From NCBI RefSeq assembly GCF_007827365.1, contig NZ_VISI01000002.1, forward strand, positions 1,927,001-1,991,000: a DNA stretch of 64,000 nucleotides, read 5' to 3'. The translations under genes and the position numbers were made by a program. Below, piece after piece: positions 27,226-34,908 of the stretch. Position 1 is the stretch's first letter; each line of letters starts with the position of its first letter. Below the pieces are notes generated by a model. The model saw only the letters and a program-made list of their open reading frames with translations, was not told the DNA's origin and searched no databases. Origin of the DNA: Olleya sp. Hel_I_94. Lineage in GTDB: Bacteria > Bacteroidota > Bacteroidia > Flavobacteriales > Flavobacteriaceae.

Positions 27226-27258
27226 AAAAAGTCTTGTTTAATTACAAGACTTTTTTTT
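27226..27258. terminator. Intrinsic terminator (first of a tandem pair)
   Basis: Stem AAGTCTTGT / ACAAGACTT, followed by T8 on the plus strand and preceded by A5 (a T-run on the minus strand). Confidence 0.75.
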
Positions 27259-27261
27259 ATA

Positions 27262-27296
27262 AAAAAACCTCAAAACAAAAGTCTTGAGGTTTTTTA
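27262..27296 (-). terminator. Intrinsic terminator (second of the pair), after the DUF3127 gene
   Basis: Stem AAAAAACCTCAA / TTGAGGTTTTTT with a 10-base loop; works on the minus strand about 56 bases after the DUF3127 gene stop. Confidence 0.75.
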
Positions 27297-27351
27297 TATC
27301 TAGTACAACAACTAATTTTAATAAAGTTATTGTTTAAAGATTGACTATTAC

Positions 27352-27729
27352 TTAAAATGGTAAATCGTCGTGATCTTCATCTTTTACATTGTTAGCTGGC
27401 TCAAAAGCTTGTGCTGGTGGCACTTCTGGCATCCCTTGAGGTGCTGCTCCTGCTTGTACGCCTTCAATTCTCCAACCCTGAATAGAGTTAAAATATTTAG
27501 TTTCTCCTTGAGGATTAACCCATTCTCTACCACGTAAATTGATGTTAACTTTAACATCTTGACCTACTTGATAGTTGTTTAATAAATCACATTTATCTTG
27601 AACAAACTCTACTAAAATATGTTGAGGATATTGCTCTTCTGTAGTTACTACTAATTCTCTTTTTCTAAATCCGTTGCTACCAAAACTTTGAGTTTCTCCT
27701 ACTAGCTTAACTTTACCTTGTACTTCCAT
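27352..27729 (-). CDS. DUF3127 protein with an SSB-like acidic tip
   Basis: 125 residues. The first 90 residues read as an OB-like beta barrel (MEVQGKVKLVGETQSFGSNG, RKRELVVTTEE, VNINLRGREWVN), the DUF3127 family. The C-terminus is DEDHDDLPF, the same acidic-hydrophobic tip that ends the SSB protein at 50245-50694 (SEDDLPF). In SSB this tip binds repair and replication proteins. I infer a single-strand nucleic-acid binding role, but the family is not characterised. Confidence 0.85.
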   Translation of the reverse strand: MEVQGKVKLVGETQSFGSNGFRKRELVVTTEEQYPQHILVEFVQDKCDLLNNYQVGQDVKVNINLRGREWVNPQGETKYFNSIQGWRIEGVQAGAAPQGMPEVPPAQAFEPANNVKDEDHDDLPF

Positions 27730-27774
27730 TTTCTATATAATTATTAAATATTCGTCTAATTAAATATCGTAAAC

Positions 27775-28629
27775 TTACGATAACAACACTTTCCAAGCGC
27801 TTTCCACATCACTAAAACTTAAAAAGTCTTTTGCTTTTTTATGTTTTTGTTCAGTCGACAAAGAACTTAAATTATGTTGGTTTTTAAAAGCCTGAATGCT
27901 ATTTTCCTCAGGTAAGTTTTCAACATTCCCTAAAAGTCCCAAATCATTTCCTGTTAAAACAGCACTTTCTCTAACTGCTTTTGGTAAAGCGTCAACACCT
28001 ATACCAAGGGTTGACAACGGTTTTGGAATTTCAAAAAATCCAGATTTTGCTCTGCTATAATAACTACCTCCTGCTCTAGATACTAAATCTAATTTATTTT
28101 GGTCAATTGCACCATTTTCATCCAAGACATCTTCAGACACATGCATTTTAACCACTTCACAAATAATTAAATTACCTGCTCCAGCGTTTTCACCAAGATG
28201 CACGATTTGATTAACTTTACATTCCATTTGTACAGGACTTTCTGCTACCCTAAATGGTTTTACCACATCTGATTTTAACATAGTCAGACCTGCTTTTTCA
28301 AATTCGTTTATACCTTCAGGATACTCTGTACTACTTAAAGACATTTGCTGTACAATATCGTAGTTGACCACATTAATTACAACCTCTTTAGTAGCTTCTG
28401 CATTAACCAATGTATGCTTAATAGTATTATCTCTAACACGTCTTGCTGGCGAAAAAATTAATATTGGTGGATTAGCACTAAACACATTAAAAAAACTAAA
28501 AGGTGATAAATTAGGTTTTCCGTCTGCATCTATTGTACTAGCAAAAGCTATTGGTCTAGGTGCAACAGCACTAAGTAAATAGCCATGTAATTTAGCTGTA
28601 GAGAATTCTTGTGGTGTAAATGATAACAT
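27775..28629 (-). CDS. Flavin reductase-like FMN-binding protein
   Basis: 284 residues from the ATG at 28629; the longer frame to 28695 runs through the promoter. The FMN-binding split-barrel core is seen in AVAPRPIAFASTIDADGKPN, SPFSFFNVFSANPPILIFSP and NIVN-type blocks (VVINVVNYDIVQQM). This larger form (over 280 residues) is common in flavobacteria. It probably binds FMN and reduces it or another flavin; the partner enzyme is unknown. Confidence 0.9.
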   Translation of the reverse strand: MLSFTPQEFSTAKLHGYLLSAVAPRPIAFASTIDADGKPNLSPFSFFNVFSANPPILIFSPARRVRDNTIKHTLVNAEATKEVVINVVNYDIVQQMSLSSTEYPEGINEFEKAGLTMLKSDVVKPFRVAESPVQMECKVNQIVHLGENAGAGNLIICEVVKMHVSEDVLDENGAIDQNKLDLVSRAGGSYYSRAKSGFFEIPKPLSTLGIGVDALPKAVRESAVLTGNDLGLLGNVENLPEENSIQAFKNQHNLSSLSTEQKHKKAKDFLSFSDVESAWKVLLS

Positions 28630-28648
28630 AAAGGAGTATTGTTTACTA

Positions 28649-28656
28649 CAAAAATA
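28649..28656 (-). promoter_or_regulatory. -7 element that decides the flavin reductase start
   Basis: Minus-strand TATTTTTG, exact consensus, 20 bases before the ATG at 28629 and inside the longer possible frame. Confidence 0.55.
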
Positions 28657-28750
28657 CACAATCTGACGGTCAACTAAAAGGCAATTAGTAACCAACCTCC
28701 ACTATAATATTAACAGAATTGCATTATATTAACACCAAAAACTAACAATC

Positions 28751-29935
28751 ATGTTTTTTACAAAACATCGTCAGCTTATACGCTGGATAATAATTATTGC
28801 TTCATTTGCTATTATCTCTTTAATACTATGGAATACGTATGTGTTTTTTCAAAAATTTAAAGCAGAAGAACGCAGAAAAATGCAAACATGGTCCTATGCA
28901 CAAAGTGATTTTTTAAATAGTTTTAGAAACGGGTTGGATGGCGAAGTAAACAATGTCACAACATTTATTATAACAGATTCCACCTCTACAACTCCAATGA
29001 TTTTAGTATCTCCTAAAGGAGAAATAAGTAGCTTTAATAATTTAGATACTTTAGGAATAAAAAATGTTGATGCTTTTTTAAGAAAAAGTCAATTACAATT
29101 TGAAGAAGAAAACCACCCTATTGCATTATCCTATTATAATAACAAAACTAATAGCGATGAGTCCTTAGGTATGCTATACTACGGAAACTCACCACTTTTA
29201 AATAAACTAAAATATTATCCATTAGCGCTGTTATTAATTATTGTCTTATTTGGAGCAGTGGTTTACTTTTTTTATCGCAGCTCTAAAATTGCAACTCAAA
29301 ATAAATTATGGTCAGGAATGGCTAAAGAAACCGCACATCAAATCGGGACGCCTTTATCATCATTAATTGGTTGGACCGAAATTTTAAAAGGTGAAAATAC
29401 TAATCCTGAATACATAAAAGAAATAGAAAAAGACATTAGTCGTTTGCAAACAATCACAGAGCGATTTAGTAAAATAGGATCGCTTCCAACACTAAATAAG
29501 GTTGATATTGTTGCTGAAACCAAAGACGCTTATGACTACTTAAAAACAAGATCTTCAAGACTAATAAATTTTGATATCACTTTACCTGATCACCCTATAT
29601 ACGTTAATTTAAATACCCAATTATATGGTTGGACTATTGAAAATTTAGTTAAAAATGCTATAGATGCCATGAAGGGAAAAGGTGATTTGCATGTCAGTAT
29701 CACACAGTTAGAACAACGTGTAAAAATAACTGTAACAGATACAGGAAAAGGAATAAGTAAAAACGAATTTAGTACTATCTTTGAGCCTGGTTATACAACT
29801 AAAAAACGTGGTTGGGGACTTGGCTTATCATTGGCAAAACGAATTGTAGAAGACTTTCATAATGGTCGTATAAAAGTTTTGCACTCTGAAAAAGGAAAAG
29901 GAACAACTATGCAGATTAGCCTAAAAACAATATAA
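28751..29935 (+). CDS. Orphan sensor histidine kinase
   Basis: 394 residues. Membrane helices at about 11-33 and 155-175 enclose a 120-residue periplasmic sensor. Kinase core: H-box ETAHQIGTPLSSL near residue 195, N-box NLVKNAIDAM near 300, G1 DTGKGISKNEF and G2 RGWGLGLSLAKRIVED. No response regulator is beside it. The next gene starts one base after its stop, so the two are translated together. The signal it senses is unknown. Confidence 0.92.
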   Translation: MFFTKHRQLIRWIIIIASFAIISLILWNTYVFFQKFKAEERRKMQTWSYAQSDFLNSFRNGLDGEVNNVTTFIITDSTSTTPMILVSPKGEISSFNNLDTLGIKNVDAFLRKSQLQFEEENHPIALSYYNNKTNSDESLGMLYYGNSPLLNKLKYYPLALLLIIVLFGAVVYFFYRSSKIATQNKLWSGMAKETAHQIGTPLSSLIGWTEILKGENTNPEYIKEIEKDISRLQTITERFSKIGSLPTLNKVDIVAETKDAYDYLKTRSSRLINFDITLPDHPIYVNLNTQLYGWTIENLVKNAIDAMKGKGDLHVSITQLEQRVKITVTDTGKGISKNEFSTIFEPGYTTKKRGWGLGLSLAKRIVEDFHNGRIKVLHSEKGKGTTMQISLKTI

Positions 29936-30283
29936 ATGTCTGATAGATTACTAACAATAAATACTGTTGATTTAAATAATAATTGCCCTGAATGCTTTAG
30001 CACTAAAGGACTGCAATTAACGTTTAAACAACGTTTTATTGAAACTTCTTTTTATAAAAGCATTACACAAGAGGTAAGTACGGAAATGAATTGCATTGTT
30101 TGTAATACTAAAATCTATCCAGCACGTTGGACGGATGACATTGAGCGCGTTTATGACTACCAGATGAAAGCTTTCCAGCCTAAAAAATCATCTAAAAAGT
30201 ACAAAAGTCTGTTTTGGATTTTAATTGGTGCAGCTACCCTTTTAATTGCTGCAATACTAAGCGTTTTAGTTTACCAATTATAA
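29936..30283 (+). CDS. Zinc-ribbon-like protein with a C-terminal membrane anchor
   Basis: 115 residues. Two CxxC pairs (CPEC at 17-20 and CIVC near 54) suit a zinc ribbon; one membrane helix lies at about 90-112, so it should be tail-anchored with the ribbon in the cytoplasm. The ATG directly follows the kinase stop, which suggests that it works with the kinase. No family name recognised. The last 6 bases overlap the convergent HIT gene. Confidence 0.75.
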   Translation: MSDRLLTINTVDLNNNCPECFSTKGLQLTFKQRFIETSFYKSITQEVSTEMNCIVCNTKIYPARWTDDIERVYDYQMKAFQPKKSSKKYKSLFWILIGAATLLIAAILSVLVYQL

Positions 30284-30667
30284 ATTGGCAGCAATTGCTT
30301 TTGCTAAAGCATCAAAATCTTCCTTTTGTAAAGACACTTTATTAATAAACCTTGCGTCTTCCATTGTATTTAATGGTATTAAATGCACATGTACATGTGG
30401 TACTTCTAAACCAATTACACTTACACCAACACGTTTACAAGGCACAGCTTTTTCTAAAGCTATTGCCACTTTTCTGGAAAATAGCATTAACTGAGTATAA
30501 GTGGTTTGGTCTAAATCAAAAAGTTTATTTACTTCTTTTTTAGGAATACATAAGGTATGTCCTTTAGCATTAGGATTAACATCTAAGAAGGCTAAAAAAT
30601 CTTCGGTTTCGGCTACTTTATAACACGGAATTTCTCCGTTTACTATTTTTGTAAAAATGGATGACAT
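30278..30667 (-). CDS. HIT family hydrolase
   Basis: 129 residues. The catalytic histidine triad is HVHVHLIPLN near residue 97, and the N-terminal IFTKIVNGEIPCYKVAE block is typical of the Hint/HinT branch. These enzymes hydrolyse AMP from nucleoside phosphoramidates or AMP-lysine. A full-length, intact copy, placed after greA on the same strand. Confidence 0.95.
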   Translation of the reverse strand: MSSIFTKIVNGEIPCYKVAETEDFLAFLDVNPNAKGHTLCIPKKEVNKLFDLDQTTYTQLMLFSRKVAIALEKAVPCKRVGVSVIGLEVPHVHVHLIPLNTMEDARFINKVSLQKEDFDALAKAIAANL

Positions 30668-30802
30668 ATAGGTTTCGGTTTAGAAACTAAAGATAAAAAA
30701 AGATTCCTGCTAACCTGAAATTTGTCTCAGAATAAACAGGAATCTTAAAAAAATTTACATTTTTATATATTTCCGCTTTAGCGTTATTATTTAAATGAAA
30801 TA

Positions 30803-31276
30803 TTATCTACTAATTTCGACAATATCAAATTTAATAATACCACTTGGTACTTGTATTTCGGCAACATCACCAACTGATTTCCCTAATAAACCTTTACCTA
30901 TTGGGCTGTTTACAGATATTTTACCTGAGGCTAAATCTGCTTCGCCATCTGCTACTAAAGTATAATTCATTTCCATACCATTGGTTTGGTTTTTGATTTT
31001 TACTTTAGATAGGACTAATATTTTAGAGGTGTCCATTTGTGACTCGTCAATAACACGTGCTCCAGCCATTTGATCTTCTAGCTTCGCGATACGCATTTCT
31101 AGCATACCTTGCGCTTCCTTGGCTGCATCATACTCTGCATTTTCACTTAAATCACCTTTATCTCTTGCTTCTGCTATTGCTCTAGAGGCCTTAACGCGCT
31201 CCACATCCTTAAGCTGCTTAAGCTCGTCACGCAATTTTTTTAACCCTTCTGCTGTATAATAAGATACTTTACTCAT
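30803..31276 (-). CDS. greA: Transcription elongation factor GreA
   Basis: 157 residues, full length. N-terminal coiled coil with the acidic tip region GDLSENAEYDAAKEAQ (about 41-56), which stimulates transcript cleavage by backtracked RNA polymerase; the C-terminal FKBP-like domain ends in VPSGIIKFDIVEISR. A long structured leader precedes it (31277-31357). The HIT gene follows on the same strand, 135 bases away. Confidence 0.98.
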   Translation of the reverse strand: MSKVSYYTAEGLKKLRDELKQLKDVERVKASRAIAEARDKGDLSENAEYDAAKEAQGMLEMRIAKLEDQMAGARVIDESQMDTSKILVLSKVKIKNQTNGMEMNYTLVADGEADLASGKISVNSPIGKGLLGKSVGDVAEIQVPSGIIKFDIVEISR

Positions 31277-31298
31277 ATTTTTTTCGTTTAAATAAAAA

Positions 31299-31320
31299 GA
31301 CGCTAAAACAATTTAGCGTT
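31299..31320 (-). promoter_or_regulatory. Terminator-like hairpin in the greA leader (attenuator candidate)
   Basis: On the minus strand, stem ACGCTAAA / TTTAGCGT (loop TTGT) is followed directly by TCTTTTTATT, then the greA start 23 bases on. It lies inside the 5' untranslated region, so it could stop transcription before greA. Confidence 0.55.
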
Positions 31321-31328
31321 AAACACAA

Positions 31329-31350
31329 AAATCTCGTCGACACGAGATTT
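31329..31350 (-). promoter_or_regulatory. Second stem-loop in the greA leader
   Basis: AAATCTCGT / ACGAGATTT, a perfect 9-bp stem with a CGAC/GTCG loop, just after the expected transcription start and upstream of the terminator-like hairpin. Confidence 0.55.
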
Positions 31351-31357
31351 TGTCTTA

Positions 31358-31365
31358 CAAATATA
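31358..31365 (-). promoter_or_regulatory. -7 element of greA
   Basis: Minus-strand TATATTTG, exact consensus, 81 bases before the greA ATG. Confidence 0.6.
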
Positions 31366-31429
31366 CAAAATATTTAACTCAACATTGTAATTGTTGTAAA
31401 TTGCAATCCTAAAAAATTATTAAATTTAT

Positions 31430-31876
31430 ATGTTAAGGTCTTTAACTACAATAATATTATGCTTTGCGCTAATAACGTCATGTCAAAAAAACGATGATGC
31501 TGATAACAGCAATAATTTTATACCAAATATTAATTTTGACACTTTTAATTCCATAAACACAACTTTACCACAATATAATGACTTAGAGTTTCCTGGTGGT
31601 AGTATTGTTATTAATGGTTTTGGGTATAATGGTATTGTTATTTATTACACAGGTAACACTTATTATGCTTTAGAAATTACAGACCCTAATCACGTCCCTT
31701 CAGACTGCTCTTTACTAACTGTTGAAAGTGGTATTGCAACTTGTAATTGTGATGATGGTAATAGTTATAGTGTTGCTGGTGGAGGTGTTCCTTTTGATGG
31801 TACTAGTGGACAATATAGTTTAAAACCTTACTTTGTAGAGGTTAATGGAGATGTTATTAGAGTTTACAATAACTAA
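31430..31876 (+). CDS. Lipoprotein with a Rieske-like fold lacking the histidine ligands
   Basis: 148 residues. Lipobox LITSC (Cys18). From about residue 50 the pattern resembles a Rieske domain: a short beta region (GNTYYALEITDPNHVPSDCS), then ATCNCDDGNSYSVAGGGVPFDG where a Rieske protein has its second Cys-x-x-His box, then YSLKPYFVEVNGDVIRVYN, the typical final strands. The histidines needed for a [2Fe-2S] cluster are not in place, so a cluster is unlikely. I know of similar flavobacterial lipoproteins but no function. Confidence in the fold reading is moderate. Confidence 0.75.
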   Translation: MLRSLTTIILCFALITSCQKNDDADNSNNFIPNINFDTFNSINTTLPQYNDLEFPGGSIVINGFGYNGIVIYYTGNTYYALEITDPNHVPSDCSLLTVESGIATCNCDDGNSYSVAGGGVPFDGTSGQYSLKPYFVEVNGDVIRVYNN

Positions 31877-31905
31877 AAAAGCACCTCTAAATTAGAGATG
31901 CTTTT
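31876..31905. terminator. Imperfect bidirectional terminator
   Basis: Stem AAAAGCAcCTCTAA with TTAGAGaTGCTTTT, one C/A mismatch, between convergent genes. Confidence 0.6.
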
Positions 31906-31929
31906 AAAGGGTTGTTAAAAAATTATTGG

Positions 31930-34188
31930 TTAAAATTTTAAGGTTACACCTGCTAAAAAGTTAGTGGTTGCTTGTGGGTAATAAAAATTTTCTGTGATTG
32001 GTGCATCATTAGAGTTTTCTGGTCTATAAAAATAGCTATACGTATAACCATTAGACACATATTTATTATTAAACACATTGTTAACCAATACATTAAAAGC
32101 GATCTCTTTAATCCAAGTTGGTTTGATACGATAAGACACATTTAAGTTATTTACAAAATAGCCATCCATACTTTTACTATCACTTGACGTGTTGTCTAAA
32201 TATTGTTGCCCAACGTACTTAGATAATAAAGCGATGTTAGCATTTTTAATTGGCGAGTAGGTTAATGTACTACCAAAAATTACGTTTGGCGAAAATGAGA
32301 TATCTGTATCATTATAAGTTGTCACAACAGCATCATAAGATACTGTATCAAATGTGCTAGGGTCATACTGCGTGTCATAAACGACATAATCAAACGCTTT
32401 AATTTTGTTTTGACTAAAAGTTGCATTAGCATCAATCCTAAATTGATCCGATAATTTATATCCTGTTTGTATCTCGATACCAGCTCTGTAACTATCTGCT
32501 ACATTTTGTCTGATTGGATCACCAACATCATCTAAATCTCCTGTTAACACTAATTGATCTTTATAATCCATATAGTATAAATTAGCGTTTAAGTAAAACT
32601 TAGAATTTTGTAATTTATAACCAAACTCAAAATCATGTAACTGTTCCGATACTGGCTTGATTGGATTTTTTGTTAAATCGTCACGATTTGGCTCTCTGTT
32701 ACCTACAGCGTAAGATCCATACACATTACTATTATTATTAATCCTGTAGGTTAATCCCATTTTTGGATTGAAAAAATTATACGTTTCTTTTACATTAATA
32801 TCTAGTAAATCTGAGCTTGTTCCAACAGACTCATAATCAACCGTTCTATATTGTAAATCTAGTAATGCAAATAAATTTGAATTGATATTATACTCGGCTT
32901 TTAAGTACGTATTAAAATCTTGTTTATCTCCATAACTAAAATAATAATTGCTTCTTACAGGTATTGGTGTTTCAAATGAATCCCAGATAACTTCACCAAA
33001 ATGATCCCCTTTATAAGAATTATATCCACCACCTAAATATAAATTTAACTTATCCTTTTTATAGTTAAGTGAATATACAATTGCTGTAAAGTTATTATCT
33101 AACCAACGTCTTCTAATGACATCACCTTCGTCTGAAGCATTTACATTATTTGGGAAATAGTCACCTAATTCCTCACCATCTTTATATTGTTCATAATAAC
33201 CTTTACCTGTTGTAAAATTACCAGAAATATTAGCAGAAAATATAGAGTTAAATTGGTGAGAAGCATGTAATTGATAATGTGTTTGTTGATAGCTATCAAT
33301 TTCATTATCATAAGTGTAGTAATTATAAGTTCTTCCTGAATTTAATAAATTTTCAGCTTCTGCATCACTTGGATAATTTCTATCAATAAAAGCCTGAATT
33401 CCTTCTAAATCGTTATTAACAACTGCTTCTGGTGTTCCGTACCAAGACTGGTAAGTCTCTTCTTTTCCTCCAAAAACAATAGCTTTTATGGATGTTTTTT
33501 CGTTAACAAAACCAGCTTCTGTATAATAACTATTTAAGTCTGCTCTAGCTCTATCAATATATCCATCACTTTGTATATTGGATAATCTAGCTTCAGCATA
33601 AAAATTATTTTTAATTCCAGAACCAATACTAATATTATGTTTTCTAGTTCCAAAACTACCTACTGCGTTAGTTGTTGTAGCATAACCATCAGTCGATGGA
33701 TTAAGTGTTTTTAAGTTTAAGCTAGCTCCAAAAGCACCAGATCCATTGGTAGATGTTCCAACACCACGTTGTAATTGAATATCCTCAACAGAACTTACAA
33801 AATCAGGCATATTAACCCAGAATGTCCCTTGACTTTCTTGGTCATTGTAAGGTATTCCGTTGATAGTCACATTGACACGTGTCGCATCACTACCTCTAAC
33901 TCTAATCCCTGTATAACCAACACCTGCTCCTGCATCACTTGTTGTTACTACAGATGGTAATTGATCTAATAATACTGGTAAATCCTGACCAAGATTTATA
34001 GATTCTAACTCTTCTTTTGTGATGTTTGAAAAAGCTACTGGTGTCTTATCCTTTGCTCTAGTAGCAGATAGTAACACTTCATCAAGTTTTGTGATTTTTG
34101 TAGAGTCCGACTCAACTGTTTTTTTGTCTTGTGCGTTAACACTGACCGATAACACTAATAGTGTTAAAAAAAGAAATAAATTTTTCAT
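31930..34188 (-). CDS. TonB-dependent outer membrane receptor for thiamine or a precursor
   Basis: 752 residues. Signal peptide of 19 residues ending SVNA. A TonB-box-like LDEVLLSATRAK lies near residue 36, followed by the plug domain (DQLPSVVTTSDAGAGVGYTGIRVRGSD; NGIPYNDQESQGTFWVN) and a 22-strand barrel ending in FLAGVTLKF. There is no carboxypeptidase-like N-terminal domain, so it is a classical receptor rather than a SusC type. Substrate: the leader is a TPP riboswitch, which in Bacteroidota marks thiamine-related outer membrane receptors. A thiamine-binding protein and a PnuC-type transporter lie close upstream on the same strand. Confidence 0.93.
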   Translation of the reverse strand: MKNLFLFLTLLVLSVSVNAQDKKTVESDSTKITKLDEVLLSATRAKDKTPVAFSNITKEELESINLGQDLPVLLDQLPSVVTTSDAGAGVGYTGIRVRGSDATRVNVTINGIPYNDQESQGTFWVNMPDFVSSVEDIQLQRGVGTSTNGSGAFGASLNLKTLNPSTDGYATTTNAVGSFGTRKHNISIGSGIKNNFYAEARLSNIQSDGYIDRARADLNSYYTEAGFVNEKTSIKAIVFGGKEETYQSWYGTPEAVVNNDLEGIQAFIDRNYPSDAEAENLLNSGRTYNYYTYDNEIDSYQQTHYQLHASHQFNSIFSANISGNFTTGKGYYEQYKDGEELGDYFPNNVNASDEGDVIRRRWLDNNFTAIVYSLNYKKDKLNLYLGGGYNSYKGDHFGEVIWDSFETPIPVRSNYYFSYGDKQDFNTYLKAEYNINSNLFALLDLQYRTVDYESVGTSSDLLDINVKETYNFFNPKMGLTYRINNNSNVYGSYAVGNREPNRDDLTKNPIKPVSEQLHDFEFGYKLQNSKFYLNANLYYMDYKDQLVLTGDLDDVGDPIRQNVADSYRAGIEIQTGYKLSDQFRIDANATFSQNKIKAFDYVVYDTQYDPSTFDTVSYDAVVTTYNDTDISFSPNVIFGSTLTYSPIKNANIALLSKYVGQQYLDNTSSDSKSMDGYFVNNLNVSYRIKPTWIKEIAFNVLVNNVFNNKYVSNGYTYSYFYRPENSNDAPITENFYYPQATTNFLAGVTLKF

Positions 34189-34304
34189 TACGATTAAATT
34201 ACTAATCGAATAAAAAGAGGTAATTATTCTTAATTGTTATTAATTAAATTTTGTAATACATAGACTCTCTATATATTACATAGTAACACAAAAAATGTGT
34301 TTCA

Positions 34305-34372
34305 AATTTCCTAAACAGCATTACCTGTTCTAGGTTCAATGGGTATGATCTCAGCCGATATAGGCACCCCTT
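34305..34372 (-). ncRNA. TPP riboswitch (THI element)
   Basis: On the minus strand the order of conserved blocks is GGGGTGCC, GGCTGAGA, TACCC, TTGAACCT, ACAGGTAATGC and TAGGAA, which is the standard thiamine pyrophosphate aptamer. CTGAGA and the GAACCT...AGGTAATGC pair are the diagnostic parts. It lies in the 5' leader of the TonB-dependent receptor, so the receptor should be turned off when TPP is plentiful. No clear terminator follows it, which suggests control at the level of translation, though the platform is not certain. Confidence 0.93.
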
Positions 34373-34386
34373 TTTTGAGAACGCTG

Positions 34387-34394
34387 CAAAGGTA
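34387..34394 (-). promoter_or_regulatory. -7 element upstream of the TPP riboswitch
   Basis: Minus-strand TACCTTTG, exact consensus, 15 bases before the first conserved aptamer base, so the aptamer lies at the very start of the transcript. Confidence 0.65.
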
Positions 34395-34499
34395 GATTAG
34401 AATTTTGATTTATGAAATATGATTCTTGATTTTTTTTTCAAAGAATAATCTACGCAATAATTAATATTGTTAAAATACAATTAAGACTGATATAATAAG

Positions 34500-34907
34500 C
34501 TACTCTATTTTTGGTTTTTTTCGATTAGCTTTTATATCTGAGTTGTGTTTTTTGTTTTTTAAGCGTTTACGAATAACTGCTCTTGGGATTTTGGTTGGTT
34601 TACGCTCTGGATCTACTTGTAAAGCTTGTTGTAAAATAGCAATTGCACGTTTTATAATAATCCCTTTATTTTTTAATTGACTTCTAGTGTCTCCACATTG
34701 CAATAATAATACCTGATCTTTAGTTAGCCTAGTTGCTAATTTTGATATAATCCGTTCTTTTTGGTCGTTTGCAAGAACTACAGAATCATTAATAGAAAAA
34801 CTTAACTCTATTTTAGTAGCAACCTTATTGACATGCTGTCCACCACTACCAGAACTTCTGATAGCTTTAAGGTTAAATTCTTTCTCTAAAGCTTGTTTGT
34901 CTAACAC
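34500..34907 (-). CDS. arfB: Alternative ribosome-rescue factor ArfB (YaeJ-type peptidyl-tRNA hydrolase)
   Basis: 135 residues. The catalytic GGQ is in SSGSGGQHVNKVATKIEL (residues 18-35). The C-terminal 35 residues form a strongly basic tail (RKRLKNKKHNSDIKANRKKP) which in ArfB enters the empty mRNA channel of stalled ribosomes. It frees ribosomes stuck on mRNAs without a stop codon. Last gene of the seven-gene run, one base after the DUF4301 gene. Confidence 0.94.
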   Translation of the reverse strand: MLDKQALEKEFNLKAIRSSGSGGQHVNKVATKIELSFSINDSVVLANDQKERIISKLATRLTKDQVLLLQCGDTRSQLKNKGIIIKRAIAILQQALQVDPERKPTKIPRAVIRKRLKNKKHNSDIKANRKKPKIE

Positions 34908-34908
34908 G

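Larger units (their letters stand above)
26996..27351. other. 356-bp intergenic region with tandem terminators
   Basis: No coding frame. Two strong hairpins lie at its DUF3127 side (27226-27258 and 27262-27296). The rest is very AT-rich and shows no exact TAnnTTTG on either strand and no tRNA-like fold by eye. Confidence 0.6.
34189..34499. other. 311-bp leader region of the TonB-dependent receptor
   Basis: No coding frame. From upstream to downstream on the minus strand it holds a -7 element (34387-34394), a TPP riboswitch (34305-34372), a small AACACA/TGTGTT hairpin (34285-34301) and an AT-rich stretch up to the ATG. Confidence 0.85.

Noticed and set aside
34280..34303. Small hairpin after the TPP aptamer as a transcription terminator
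   Set aside because: Its stem is short and AT-rich and no T-run follows on the minus strand.
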